From assembly GCA_910587715.1 (NCBI GenBank), contig CAJUMV010000018.1, positions 1-64,000 on the forward strand: DNA of 64,000 bases. Reading direction: 5' to 3'. The translations under genes were made by a program, and so were the position numbers. Of the stretch, positions 51,075 to 59,541 are shown piece by piece. The number at the start of each line of letters is the position of its first letter. Position 1 is the stretch's first letter. Source of the DNA: an uncultured Lachnospiraceae bacterium (GTDB lineage Bacteria > Bacillota > Clostridia > Lachnospirales > Lachnospiraceae). Below the pieces are notes generated by a model, which saw only the letters and a program-made list of their open reading frames with translations, ran no database searches and was not told the DNA's origin.

Positions 51075-51124
51075 AACTTTTCGACACCCTGATTCGTATT
51101 CCATATAGAGACGTACAATACGAT
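51069..51124 (+). repeat. intergenic leader block, copy 3 (hairpin lost)
   Basis: Begins AGATGAAACTTTTCGACACC and contains TTCCATATAGAGACG. It lacks the terminator half, and its first bases supply the stop codon of the upstream gene. Confidence 0.6.
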
Positions 51125-51169
51125 AAACAATAGACGCGTCACAATGAAGAAGTGAGGGATATGACATTT

Positions 51170-52048
51170 ATGCAAATCAATAATAGATTCTCCCTGACGG
51201 ATATGAGAAAGTCGGCGGGAAATATAATACATAGAGGTAATGGATGCTTTGCAGATATCATGTCGCGAAAAACCAATGCTGGATTAGATTCCTATATCAG
51301 CTCTGAAGGGAAGCCAAGACCTGACTGTGAAGTATACGGAAGAGTATTTCAAACAACTATGCATAGATATGACACACGCGCCATCAAAGACGTAGAGACA
51401 GAGAAGTATTCCATTACGCGCAGGGAAGGCGGTTATCTTTGTATTTACGAAAAAGCACGGGGTAATGATGAAGTATTTAACTGGAAACTGAATCAAAATG
51501 ATGTTCAGGTAGATGAGAAAACAGGGCTTAAGTTCTTAATCAACGATCTTGGCTGTGGATTATTTAATATGGTTGTAATTGACAGTGAATTGGAGCAGGG
51601 AATCAAAGAAGCGCTGGGAGTACCAGAATTAGAAGAAAAGCCCTTAATAAACTTTACGGTCAGACAGGACCAAAAGACGGGCATACGATACATAACGCCA
51701 AATGGTTTTGAGAGCAGCGGCGGGCAGATTATCATGGATAAGGAAGCGCGTGAGAAATTAGATTCTCTTGCCAAGGAGTATCTGGAACAATATCCGAATC
51801 TTGTGCATTCCTATGAAGAGGCATGGTTCCATGCAACCTTTGAGGTCAGAGGGCTGACGAAGCGGACCGCAGGAGGTATTATGCAGATTGGACCGAACAG
51901 CATTTCATTTCGAAATAAAGACGGCATTAACGGTTGGACGTGTATTTTCGACCCAAAGAAATGGGAGGAGCTGAAAGAGAAGTTTGACAGAAATAACAAT
52001 GCGGGAGAAGAATCAAAAGAGTTTTGGATGAATCTGTGTAAGAGCTAA
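51170..52048 (+). CDS. signal-less cluster protein, 292 residues
   Basis: Starts MQINNRFSLTDMRKS when ATG 51170 is used, the same M-Q-(I/V)-N-type start as its neighbours; GTGAGGG lies 11 bp upstream and two further in-frame ATG/ATG-like starts exist earlier (51152, 51161). The body is a mixed alpha/beta fold with CEVYGRVFQTTMHRYDTRA, FLINDLGCGLFNMVVIDSE, DQKTGIRYITPNGFESSGG and GGIMQIGPNSISFRNKDG. No signal peptide or membrane segment. No known family recognised. Preceded by intergenic block 3. It is the last intact gene of the cluster. Confidence 0.55.
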   Translation: MQINNRFSLTDMRKSAGNIIHRGNGCFADIMSRKTNAGLDSYISSEGKPRPDCEVYGRVFQTTMHRYDTRAIKDVETEKYSITRREGGYLCIYEKARGNDEVFNWKLNQNDVQVDEKTGLKFLINDLGCGLFNMVVIDSELEQGIKEALGVPELEEKPLINFTVRQDQKTGIRYITPNGFESSGGQIIMDKEAREKLDSLAKEYLEQYPNLVHSYEEAWFHATFEVRGLTKRTAGGIMQIGPNSISFRNKDGINGWTCIFDPKKWEELKEKFDRNNNAGEESKEFWMNLCKS

Positions 52049-52128
52049 AAGGAAACGGAGATAATAGCGGTGGGCAGTGCGAAAGAACTTACATGAAATT
52101 CAGTTAATTTCACATAAAAAATGGAATA

Positions 52129-52359
52129 GTTTCAGGCGAAGCGGACGGTAATGGGCGCACGGGTCGTTTGGCGATGAATTATTTTCTGATTATGCATAAT
52201 CATCCGCCGATTATTATTCACGAAGAGGACCGCAGGGACTATTTTGCCGCTTTAGAAGCGTGGGACGATAAGCAGGAACTTTCCCTGCTTCAAAAATTTT
52301 TACAGGAGCAGACCGCGAAAACGTGGTCAAAACAAATTGCGCGCACAGAAAATGCCTAA
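52129..52359 (+). pseudogene. 3' remnant of a Fic-family protein gene
   Basis: The frame shows ADGNGRTGRLAMNYFLIMHN then PPIIIHEEDRRDYFAALEAWD and a helical tail. This is the FIC motif from Gly-Asn-Gly-Arg onward, but the essential His-Pro-Phe part and the whole N-terminus are missing, and a family start is absent. AMP-transfer activity is excluded. The base composition and decay match the AlbA-type remnant that follows. Confidence 0.8.
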
Positions 52360-52373
52360 AAAGGTTAAGAAAC
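52349..52373 (+). repeat. 25-bp direct repeat, copy 1
   Basis: AAAATGCCTAAAAAGGTTAA followed by GAAAC. Matches 53123-53147 at 23 of 25 positions. The two copies lie at the 3' ends of the Fic and AlbA-type remnants. Confidence 0.7.
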
Positions 52374-52432
52374 TTTCTAACCACGTTTCTAACCACTTGT
52401 TGACAAGAATGGTTAGAATGTGGGTAGAATCT
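52374..52432. repeat. imperfect 55-bp palindrome between gene remnants
   Basis: TTTCTAACCAC occurs twice in tandem, and its complement (GGTTAGAA and GGGTAGAA) twice on the other side of TTGTTGACAA. The whole forms an imperfect palindrome. Operator, recombination site or hairpin are all possible. Confidence 0.5.
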
Positions 52433-53124
52433 TGTTAGGAGGCGCGCAGAAGAAAACCTTAGGCATTATGACCCACGACGGTGTTTATACGAATTTAGGG
52501 TTATTACTGTCTGACCAGTGTGTGCATACAATTAAAGCAGCAGTCTTTCAGGGAACTACCCAAAATGAATTTAAGGATCGGAGAGAGTTCTCCGGTTCTC
52601 TATTCCGGCAGATGAGAGAAGCATATGATTATATTGACTTTCGGAACCAGATTCATTCTTCCTTTCAAAAATTACGTCGGATTGACCAAAGAGACTATCC
52701 GGAAACCGCTGTCAGGGAGGCGCTTTTGAATCTGCTTGTGCACCGTGAGTATTCTTTTCGTGCCAGCACATTTATCAGCCTTTATACGGACCGGATTGAA
52801 TTTACTTCGATTGGAGGGCTTGTAAGCGGGGTGACATTAAAGGATGTCATGATGGGGATTTCCGTGTGCCGGAATGCAAGGCTGGCGAATGTATTCTACC
52901 GCCTGGAACTGATTGAAGCCTATGGAACAGGAATGATTAAGATTATGGAGGCTTATGCAGGAAGCGGGAAAAAACCTAAAATTGAAACTTCTGACAATGC
53001 TTTTAAACTCATCCTTCCAAATCTGAATGTATATGCAGAGCAGGAAGAACAGGATGCTGCTCCGCGGGGAAACAGTTTGGAGGAAGAAGCAGAAATACGC
53101 ATTATCGCCTTACAGAGTAAATAA
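52420..53124 (+). pseudogene. truncated ATP-binding/AlbA_2-type regulator gene (COG2865 class)
   Basis: The frame reads LGIMTHDGVYTNLGLLLSDQ, then RRIDQRDYPETAVREALLN, LLVHREYSFRASTFISLYTD and LIEAYGTGMIKIMEAYAGSG. This is the C-terminal half of the putative regulator family with an N-terminal AlbA_2 domain and a GHKL-like region (NLLVHREY as the N-box). The N-terminal 200 or so residues and the C-terminal winged helix are missing. GTG at 52420 has no ribosome site. It is best seen as a remnant, although the frame is still open for 234 codons. Confidence 0.7.
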
Positions 53125-53147
53125 AATGCGCAAAAAGGTTAAGAAAC
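53123..53147 (+). repeat. 25-bp direct repeat, copy 2
   Basis: AAAATGCGCAAAAAGGTTAA followed by GAAAC; see the copy at 52349. Confidence 0.7.
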
Positions 53148-53166
53148 CGCCCCACCATGCCGAAAT

Positions 53167-53199
53167 AAAGGGTGAATGAGAAATCATTCGCCCTTTTTT
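53167..53199 (+). terminator. terminator at right edge of accessory region
   Basis: AAAGGGTGAATGA and TCATTCGCCCTTT pair (one T-G) around GAAA, followed by a T run. A second perfect 8-bp hairpin (GTATAAGC/GCTTATAC, 53204-53230) follows directly before the flagellar gene. Confidence 0.85.
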
Positions 53200-53267
53200 A
53201 CGCGTATAAGCCTTTTTAGTCTGCTTATACATGAATAAATACACTACATTTTGTACGAGGAAAATTT

Positions 53268-56200
53268 ATGAAGATTACGTTTGACCACAGTAACGCAAAT
53301 CAAAATGTAGACAGGGCGACAACTGCATATCGGGAAACCCGGACGACCAAGACGGAACGTGCGGGTGATTACGCATTAGACATTTCTGGCACAGTTATGG
53401 ATAACAACGCTTACGGAGGTCACGGAAAGACCGCAGAAGAGGTTATGCAGGATGCGGCGGCTATTGACGTGGCGACGCAGACAGACTTTATGACAGTAAT
53501 GTCTAATACTATGTCCGAGGAAGATTTTTCCCGCTTACAGCAGGAAGGGTATCAGCCCGGCGATATGGAAATTGAGGAAGTTGTCACCATTGTCGATACG
53601 ATTAAGGCAGCGCTTGTCAAGGGCGGCACGGAGGTTGCAGGCTACACCGACGATCTGGATGCGGACACCTTGGCACAGATTACGGGGAGCCAGGCTTTTG
53701 CGCAGGAGCTTGCCGCACAGTTTCAGGCACATGACATTCCGCTTACCGAGGAAAATGTGCGGGCGGTGAAGGATGCCTTTGAGAGAGCCATGCAGACGGG
53801 TGAAATCGGTGAAGGCGCGATAAAGTACATGGTGGAAAACCAGATGGAGCCTACCATTGACAATTTTTATCTGGCGGATCACAGTGCGGCTTCTGACAGC
53901 AGGAGACAGGCGCACGGCTATTACGCCGCGGATGGCACGGGCTATTACGCGAAGAAGGCGGAGGACTATAACTGGGAGCAGCTCCGTCCGCAGATTGAGC
54001 GTGTTTTGGAAGAAGCGGGGCTTGAGATTAACGAAGAGAATATAGAAAGCGCACAGTGGCTGATTGGTGTGGGCGTACCGCTGACGGCAGAAACCATGCA
54101 GAAGCTTCATGAAATCGGGCAGGCAGAGCAGCCTTGGGACAGGGAGAAGATTTTGTCTGCGGCAGCGGCGGCGATTGCCGACGGAAAAAAAGCCGGGGAA
54201 GCTAATCTGGCTGACGGAAGAAGCAGTCTGGAGCGCGCAGCGGATTATGTGGAAGGCTATGGGCGAATCAGCGATGAAGCGGTTGACCTGACGGTGGCAG
54301 AGGAAAAGCAGGTAAATCTGCGGAATCTGACAAAAGCGCAGGAGAGGATAGATGCGGGTGAGGCGGCGCAGGAAGCGCCGCAGGAGGTTCCGGCAGCCAT
54401 TACCCAGAGGCGTCAGTTGGAAGAAGTTCGGCTGATGATGACCATTGAAGCAAACCGGCAGTTGATGGCAAGGGGTTATGCCATAGATACAACGGAACTG
54501 GAAGCGCTGGTGGAAGCGCTGAAAAAGCTGGAGCAGGAGCAGAACCAGAAGCTATTCGGAGAATCTGACGCGGCGGCGGCAGCAGGGAAAGCGGCACTTT
54601 ACGAGGAAGTACAGACAAAGGTTTCGGAGATTCCCTATTTACCGGCGGCAGTGCTTGTACAGTATATAGACGGCACGGAAGCCTTTACGCTTGACAGTGT
54701 ACATAAGAATGGCGTGGCGCTTAGAAATGCCTATGCGGCGGCGAGTGAGTCCTATGAGACACTGATGACGGCGCCCAGGGCGGACATGGGAGACTCCATC
54801 CGTAAGGCGTTTCGCAATGTGGACGATATTCTAAAAGATATGGGTCTTGAGACGAGCGAGGAGAACCGCAAGGCGGTGCGGATTCTGGGCTACAACAGTA
54901 TGGACATTACCGGTGAAAATATGGATGCGGTGAAGAAATACGACATGGAGCTGCAGCAGACCATCCGCAGAATGACTCCGGCGGCATCCTTACAGGCGAT
55001 TCGGGATGGCAAAAATCCGCTTACCATGTCCATGGAGGAACTGAATCAATATCTGGACGAGAGCGGCGCGGATGGTACGGCGAGAGAAGAAAAATTCAGC
55101 AAATATTTGTATAAGTTAGAAAAGAGTCATGCAGTCAGTGCGCAGGAGAGAGAGGCCTATATCGGGATTTACCGTATGTTCCGGCAGCTGGAAAAGTCGG
55201 ATGACGCGGCGGTGGGCAGTCTCTTGAAGGAGGGGGCGCAGATTTCCTTCAGTAATCTTCTGACGGCAATGCGCAGCACGAAAAAGCAGGGCATGGATTA
55301 TACGGTGGACGACGGCTTTGACGGTGTGGACGCAGTGGCGAAAAATAAGTCTATCACCGACCAGATTTTAAGCGGATTCCCGAATCTGGGGCAGGAGAGC
55401 GCGGAGTCCGGCAAACAGGAAAGCGGACAGAGGCAGCAGGGTTCTGAGCAGGCGGAGAGCTATTACCATATGCTTGCGGGGCAGATTGCGGATGCTCTGG
55501 AGCCGGAGATGCTTGCAGAGACAGACTTTGCGGCAGACACGACGATGGAAGAGTTCGCGGATGCGCTGCGGCAGCAGACGGCTGATGCTTCTTTAGAGCA
55601 GGCGTATATGCAGGAGCAGATCCAATCTTACCGCGGGCTGGAAAATGTGGAAGAAATGATAGTGCGGGAGCTTGTGGCATACAGGCAGCCCGTGACGGCA
55701 AACAATCTGGAAGCGGCGGCGGGGCTTCGGAAAAAACCGGGCGCGCTGTATCGGAAGCTTTGGGATTTGGAAAACGGCACAGACATTCCGGAAGGAAGAC
55801 AGAAAGCGGAGAAGCTGCTCGAAAACCTGACGGATAAGGAGAGCGCGCAGGAAGCGTACGAGGAGATGCAGGAAACATTTTCCGGGCTGCTGGACAGAGC
55901 GGCAGATGCGCCGGAAGACTATCTGGATTTGCGTACCCTGCAGAGCTGCAAAAAACAGCTTGCACTTGCCGGGAGCCTTTCGCGGGAGGAAAATTACCAG
56001 ATTCCCGTGGAGATTAACGGCGAGTTGACCGCCATCAATCTGAAGGTCCTGCATGGAAACGGAACGGGTAAGGTGAACGTTACGGTACAGACAGAAGAGT
56101 TTGGGCAGATTACAGCCAGATTTTCTCTCAGAGAACAGCAGGTATCCGGCTATATTGCCTGTGAGAGCAGCGAAGGGACGGCTTGGCTGCAGGGCAGGCA

Positions 56201-56387
56201 GGAAGAAATGGAAAAAGCGCTGGCGGCTTCGGGAGAAAACAGAGAAACGGGCAGTCTGGTTATTCTGCAGGGCAGAGAGGTAAACGGCGAAGGCTACACA
56301 GAGGAAGAGATAAACGGCGGGGAAGGACAGCAGACGGCGGAGCTTTACGGAATTGCGAAAGCGTTTATTACAACCCTGACGGCATAA
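53268..56387 (+). CDS. DUF6240 / FliK-like flagellar protein
   Basis: Protein of 1039 residues, largely helical and Ala/Glu/Gln-rich, with several repeats of a motif such as LTEENVRAVKDAFERA, LEINEENIESAQWLIG, LETSEENRKAVRILGYN and PVTANNLEAAAGLRKKPGALY, each like a 60-90 residue domain. The last 130 residues resemble the FliK C-terminal domain (VEINGELTAINLKVLHGNGTG then VTVQTEEFGQITARFSLREQ). No Sec signal; the N-terminus MKITFDHSNANQNVD is polar, as for flagellar export substrates. It precedes flagellin by 16 bp, supporting a hook-length, cap or filament-associated role. RBS GAGGAAAATTT. Confidence 0.7.
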   Translation: MKITFDHSNANQNVDRATTAYRETRTTKTERAGDYALDISGTVMDNNAYGGHGKTAEEVMQDAAAIDVATQTDFMTVMSNTMSEEDFSRLQQEGYQPGDMEIEEVVTIVDTIKAALVKGGTEVAGYTDDLDADTLAQITGSQAFAQELAAQFQAHDIPLTEENVRAVKDAFERAMQTGEIGEGAIKYMVENQMEPTIDNFYLADHSAASDSRRQAHGYYAADGTGYYAKKAEDYNWEQLRPQIERVLEEAGLEINEENIESAQWLIGVGVPLTAETMQKLHEIGQAEQPWDREKILSAAAAAIADGKKAGEANLADGRSSLERAADYVEGYGRISDEAVDLTVAEEKQVNLRNLTKAQERIDAGEAAQEAPQEVPAAITQRRQLEEVRLMMTIEANRQLMARGYAIDTTELEALVEALKKLEQEQNQKLFGESDAAAAAGKAALYEEVQTKVSEIPYLPAAVLVQYIDGTEAFTLDSVHKNGVALRNAYAAASESYETLMTAPRADMGDSIRKAFRNVDDILKDMGLETSEENRKAVRILGYNSMDITGENMDAVKKYDMELQQTIRRMTPAASLQAIRDGKNPLTMSMEELNQYLDESGADGTAREEKFSKYLYKLEKSHAVSAQEREAYIGIYRMFRQLEKSDDAAVGSLLKEGAQISFSNLLTAMRSTKKQGMDYTVDDGFDGVDAVAKNKSITDQILSGFPNLGQESAESGKQESGQRQQGSEQAESYYHMLAGQIADALEPEMLAETDFAADTTMEEFADALRQQTADASLEQAYMQEQIQSYRGLENVEEMIVRELVAYRQPVTANNLEAAAGLRKKPGALYRKLWDLENGTDIPEGRQKAEKLLENLTDKESAQEAYEEMQETFSGLLDRAADAPEDYLDLRTLQSCKKQLALAGSLSREENYQIPVEINGELTAINLKVLHGNGTGKVNVTVQTEEFGQITARFSLREQQVSGYIACESSEGTAWLQGRQEEMEKALAASGENRETGSLVILQGREVNGEGYTEEEINGGEGQQTAELYGIAKAFITTLTA

Positions 56388-56403
56388 GAAGGAGGAAATA
56401 AAT

Positions 56404-57540
56404 ATGAAAATCAGTTATAATGCGCCGGCAATGCGCGCGAGTAATGCATTAAATGCATCGGACAGCAAGGTATCCAAATCTTTACAGCGCCTTTCTTCCG
56501 GTTTGAAGGTAACGGCATCAAAGGATAATCCTTCGGGCTATGCCATCGGCAGAAGGATGAATACGCAGATTATAGGAATCGGCACGGCGACCCAGACCTC
56601 CCAGAACGGCATCTCCGTTATTGAGACGGCGGACGGTGCGCTGACGGAAGTACATGAAATGCTGCAAAGAATGAACGAGCTGGCAGTCAAGGGTGAGACG
56701 GGAACGCTCACCACCGGCGACCGTATGACGCTTGAGGCAGAGGTAAAGCAGCTCAAAGCGGAGATTACCAGAGTTTCTACAGATACACAGTTTAACGGAC
56801 AGACGCTTTTGGACGGCACGTTTGATTTGCGGGGTTACACCAATAACAATAAGGTGAAAGTGGATTATTACGCGGATGAGGTTTTGGCGAAGCAATATTC
56901 TGTCAGTGAGCTTACCATTGCCAGAGATGCGAAAGGTAAAATTGACAAGGATGCGACCACCATTACTTTGGGCCCGGAATTCCCGCAGGGCGTGGAGATT
57001 TCTGAGACAACGGATAAGAAAATTACGCTGACGGGGCCTTTGGATTTCAAGATAACACTTGAGATTCCGGATGACGAAAACGGAAATCCGGTTACGGGGA
57101 CCGTGATAACGGCTCCGGACAGTCTGCTGATTGATATCACCGGCATCGGCACCATGGATATCCAGACAGGTGCGAACGAGGGGCAGCAGCTTGACATTCG
57201 TATTCCTGAAATTTCTTTGAACCGGATGAACATGGAAGACTTGAAAATGACTACGATAGAAGAGAGCGCGGATGCGAACAAAACCATCAGGAGCGCAATC
57301 CTCTATGTATCGGATGCGCGAAGCAGGCTCGGCGCGTACCAGAACCGTCTGGAGCACACGATCAACAATCTGGATGTGTCCAATGAGAATATGACGGCTT
57401 CCTATTCCCGTATCATGGATGTGGATATGGCGGAGGAGATGACGGAGTATACCACGGAGCAGGTAATATCCCAGGCGGCGGTTTCCATGCTGGCGCAGGC
57501 GAACGAAAGACCTTCGCAGGTGCTGCAGTTGCTGCAGTGA
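56404..57540 (+). CDS. flagellin
   Basis: Filament protein of 378 residues. The D0/D1 N-terminal part is standard (MKISYNAPAMRASNALNASD, LQRLSSGLKVTASKDNPSGYAI, EVHEMLQRMNELAVKGETGT) and the C-terminal part also (SRLGAYQNRLEHTINNLDVSNEN, AEEMTEYTTEQVISQAAVSMLAQAN, ending QVLQLLQ). The variable centre (about 135-270) is a short beta domain. The D1 segment that binds TLR5 keeps LQR. Exported without a cleaved signal by the flagellar type III apparatus, with FliS encoded downstream as chaperone. RBS AAGGAGGAAATAAAT. Confidence 0.96.
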   Translation: MKISYNAPAMRASNALNASDSKVSKSLQRLSSGLKVTASKDNPSGYAIGRRMNTQIIGIGTATQTSQNGISVIETADGALTEVHEMLQRMNELAVKGETGTLTTGDRMTLEAEVKQLKAEITRVSTDTQFNGQTLLDGTFDLRGYTNNNKVKVDYYADEVLAKQYSVSELTIARDAKGKIDKDATTITLGPEFPQGVEISETTDKKITLTGPLDFKITLEIPDDENGNPVTGTVITAPDSLLIDITGIGTMDIQTGANEGQQLDIRIPEISLNRMNMEDLKMTTIEESADANKTIRSAILYVSDARSRLGAYQNRLEHTINNLDVSNENMTASYSRIMDVDMAEEMTEYTTEQVISQAAVSMLAQANERPSQVLQLLQ

Positions 57541-57576
57541 TATTAAATTGAAATATGAGAAAGGCAGATTCATGAT

Positions 57577-58053
57577 ATGACGAAGGAATTAAAACAGGAA
57601 TATACCCTGCGGATTACGCAGGCAAACAAGACGCAGCTCATCACCATTCTGTACGAGATGGCGCTGCTCTATGTGGATGAAGCGCAGGAAGCGCTGGCTG
57701 CGGGAGACAGGACAGAACTTAAGAACGCTGTCCGCAGGATTCAGGGCTGCATGTGCGAGCTTATGGATTCTCTGCATATGGAGTATGAGGTGGCGCACAA
57801 TCTCCTGCAGCTCTATCTGTATGTCAACAGAGAGGTGGCGAAAGCGGCTCTGCACAATGATGCGGAAAGTCTGGAGCATGTCCGTCCAGTGCTGGAACAG
57901 CTTCTGGCGGCGTATAAGCAGATTGAGGGACAGGACGTAAGCGATCCTGTTATGGGCAACGCCCAGACTGTGTATGCGGGACTGACCTATGGCAGAAATG
58001 ATCTGATGGAAAATGCCGCAGATCCCGCCGCGAACCGGGGCTTCTGTGTCTAA
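57577..58053 (+). CDS. fliS: flagellar export chaperone FliS
   Basis: Protein of 158 residues, a four-helix bundle with the FliS pattern: RITQANKTQLITILYEMALLYVDEAQEAL, where the early Tyr/Leu-rich helix binds flagellin, and LLQLYLYVNREVAKAALHNDAE. The C-terminal 35 residues are a poorly ordered extension (VYAGLTYGRNDLMENAADP). It binds the flagellin C-terminus and prevents early polymerisation. It lies 36 bp after flagellin, in the same operon. The N-terminus carries TKELKQEYTLRI instead of the usual YxxN motif, a modest deviation. Confidence 0.85.
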   Translation: MTKELKQEYTLRITQANKTQLITILYEMALLYVDEAQEALAAGDRTELKNAVRRIQGCMCELMDSLHMEYEVAHNLLQLYLYVNREVAKAALHNDAESLEHVRPVLEQLLAAYKQIEGQDVSDPVMGNAQTVYAGLTYGRNDLMENAADPAANRGFCV

Positions 58054-58110
58054 ATCGGGCTGTTTGCGCGTTCGATTCAGAGAACGCATTTTATGCGCCG
58101 TTCAATCAGA

Positions 58111-58398
58111 CTAGGAAAACGTCAGGGGGCGGTAAGCCTCCGCAAGTTCTTTTTCAGGCAGCGGCTCTGTTTCCGCTGCCTTTTGCAGTAAGTATTTATA
58201 CCGTTTCATAACAGCGTTCAATTCATAGATATAGCAGTCAATCAAATCAGGATCTGTCGCGTTGTCAAATCCCGCGTAAGCGTTTTCCAACGCGTTTCTG
58301 GTAAGTAACAGCTCCTCTCGCAGTGTCATCTTCTGCCTGTCCACGATAATTTCATTCTCTTCCGGTATGCAGGGACTCTGTCTGAAAATGATTCTCAT
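58111..58398 (-). CDS. DUF2508 (YaaL-like) family protein
   Basis: Small protein of 95 residues with the conserved DUF2508 core: LRxEL-type helix, LENAYAGFDNATDPDLIDCYIYELNA (separated here by context) and MKRYKYLLQKA. Function unknown; in Clostridia it is often encoded next to bofA, as here, although the two genes are divergent. RBS AAGGAGGATTGTGCAAAT before ATG at 58398. A start at the internal ATG of MTLREELLL is possible but has no ribosome site. Confidence 0.75.
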   Translation of the reverse strand: MRIIFRQSPCIPEENEIIVDRQKMTLREELLLTRNALENAYAGFDNATDPDLIDCYIYELNAVMKRYKYLLQKAAETEPLPEKELAEAYRPLTFS

Positions 58399-58559
58399 AT
58401 TTGCACAATCCTCCTTATGGATTATCTTCTCACTCTAGTTTAGGTAAAAATTTCCAGAAATATTCATGTAATATTATGAATAGCTCGTTCATATGGTGTA
58501 AGGAGACAGGCAGGAGAGGCGTTTCGCGGGGCGGCGGAACGGACTGCAGGGTGCGGATT

Positions 58560-58832
58560 ATGGAAAATTTGAGCGGCGCGTTTGTGATAATGGCGGTATG
58601 CCTGATTGTATTGGCGATAGGCGCAATGGGCAGAAAAGTAGAATGGCTGGTCAATTTTGTTTTGCGTGCGGTGATGGGAACCGTAGGTATTTACGCGGTT
58701 AATTATATATTGGCGGCAAGACAGATTCAGGTGGCGGTGGGAATTAATCCTTTTACGGTTTTGACATCGGGAGTCCTCGGATTTCCGGGGGTTGCGGTAC
58801 TTTACGGCATTCATTTTTTCAAAATCTTGTGA
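58560..58832 (+). CDS. pro-sigmaK processing inhibitor BofA family protein
   Basis: Membrane protein of 90 residues. Three hydrophobic segments are visible: about 7-25, 30-52 and 60-85. The end matches BofA: VGINPFTVLTSGVLGFPGVAVLYGIHFF. In sporulating Bacilli BofA holds the SpoIVFB protease inactive in the forespore outer membrane; in Clostridia the homologue is common even when the target differs. ATG at 58560 follows CAGGGTGCGGATT; the longer open frame upstream is not family-like. Supports a spore-forming ancestry. Confidence 0.85.
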   Translation: MENLSGAFVIMAVCLIVLAIGAMGRKVEWLVNFVLRAVMGTVGIYAVNYILAARQIQVAVGINPFTVLTSGVLGFPGVAVLYGIHFFKIL

Positions 58833-58843
58833 ATAATTTACAA

Positions 58844-58871
58844 TAGACAAATTTTTTCGTTGTGCTATAAT
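58844..58871 (+). promoter_or_regulatory. promoter of the Tad pilus operon
   Basis: TAGACA (58844-58849) and perfect TATAAT (58866-58871) with a 16-bp spacer. A leader of about 100-140 nt without an obvious known riboswitch follows before the first gene. Confidence 0.65.
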
Positions 58872-58974
58872 TCAAGTCACAACTCAAGAAATTCTATGTG
58901 TCATTCCCTTCTGTGGAATACACGCTTCTCGCTTCAGGGCATCGGGAAGGTCTTCCAATTATTTCGTTGAGTCG

Positions 58975-59541
58975 ATGTTTTTCATCAAAATTTTAGGATG
59001 TGGAGGTGGTTCTATTGGACTGACGTATTGTCAATCTATTTTGCTTCTCCTGCTTTTGCTTTCCGCTTTGGCAGATCTTAAGACAGACAGGATTCCGAAC
59101 GGATTTGTTCTTTTGGGAACGGTAATCGGCATTTCGGGCAGCATATTATCCGGTCGGGGCTTGCCTGGTATTCTGGCATCTGTGTTTCTGGCGTTTCTGC
59201 TTATGTATCCTTTGTATATGATAGGCGCACTCGGGGCGGGCGATGTAAAGCTGTTTCTTATGATCGGGAGTTTTCAGGCGGCGGGAGAATTTTTGGTGAT
59301 ACTGGTCGGAGCCTTTGTGATTGGCGCGGGATTTTCGGTAATAAAACTTGTAACAGAGAAAAACGTCAGGGAGAGATTTCGCTATTTTTTCTCCTATCTG
59401 TACGACATTCTGCGGACGGGGAAATGGAAAATCTACGGCGAAGACTTAAAACAGGATTATCACACCTACTGTAAAAACAAAATCCACTTTGCGGTGCCGA
59501 TTCTGTTCAGTGCGGTGTGCAGGATAGGAGGATTATTTTGA
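58975..59541 (+). CDS. prepilin peptidase, TadV/CpaA type (A24)
   Basis: Polytopic aspartyl protease that cleaves the leader of Flp-type pilins. The two catalytic Asp regions are visible: SALADLKTDRIPNGFVLLG and GALGAGDVKLFLMIG. Several hydrophobic helices cover residues 12-125, then a cytoplasmic tail. The only ATG (58975) has no ribosome site. GGAGGT at 59002-59007 points to a start at ATT 59014 or CTG 59020, which would give the family-typical N-terminus, so a rare start codon is likely. Its stop overlaps the TTG start of the next gene. Short form without the methylase domain, as usual for Tad systems. Confidence 0.85.
   Translation: MFFIKILGCGGGSIGLTYCQSILLLLLLLSALADLKTDRIPNGFVLLGTVIGISGSILSGRGLPGILASVFLAFLLMYPLYMIGALGAGDVKLFLMIGSFQAAGEFLVILVGAFVIGAGFSVIKLVTEKNVRERFRYFFSYLYDILRTGKWKIYGEDLKQDYHTYCKNKIHFAVPILFSAVCRIGGLF

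Noticed and set aside
43631..52048. Polymorphic toxin/immunity locus
   Set aside because: No LXG, WXG, Rhs, PT-repeat or known toxin domain was recognised, and the repeated small genes have no nearby toxin with a shared N-terminus.
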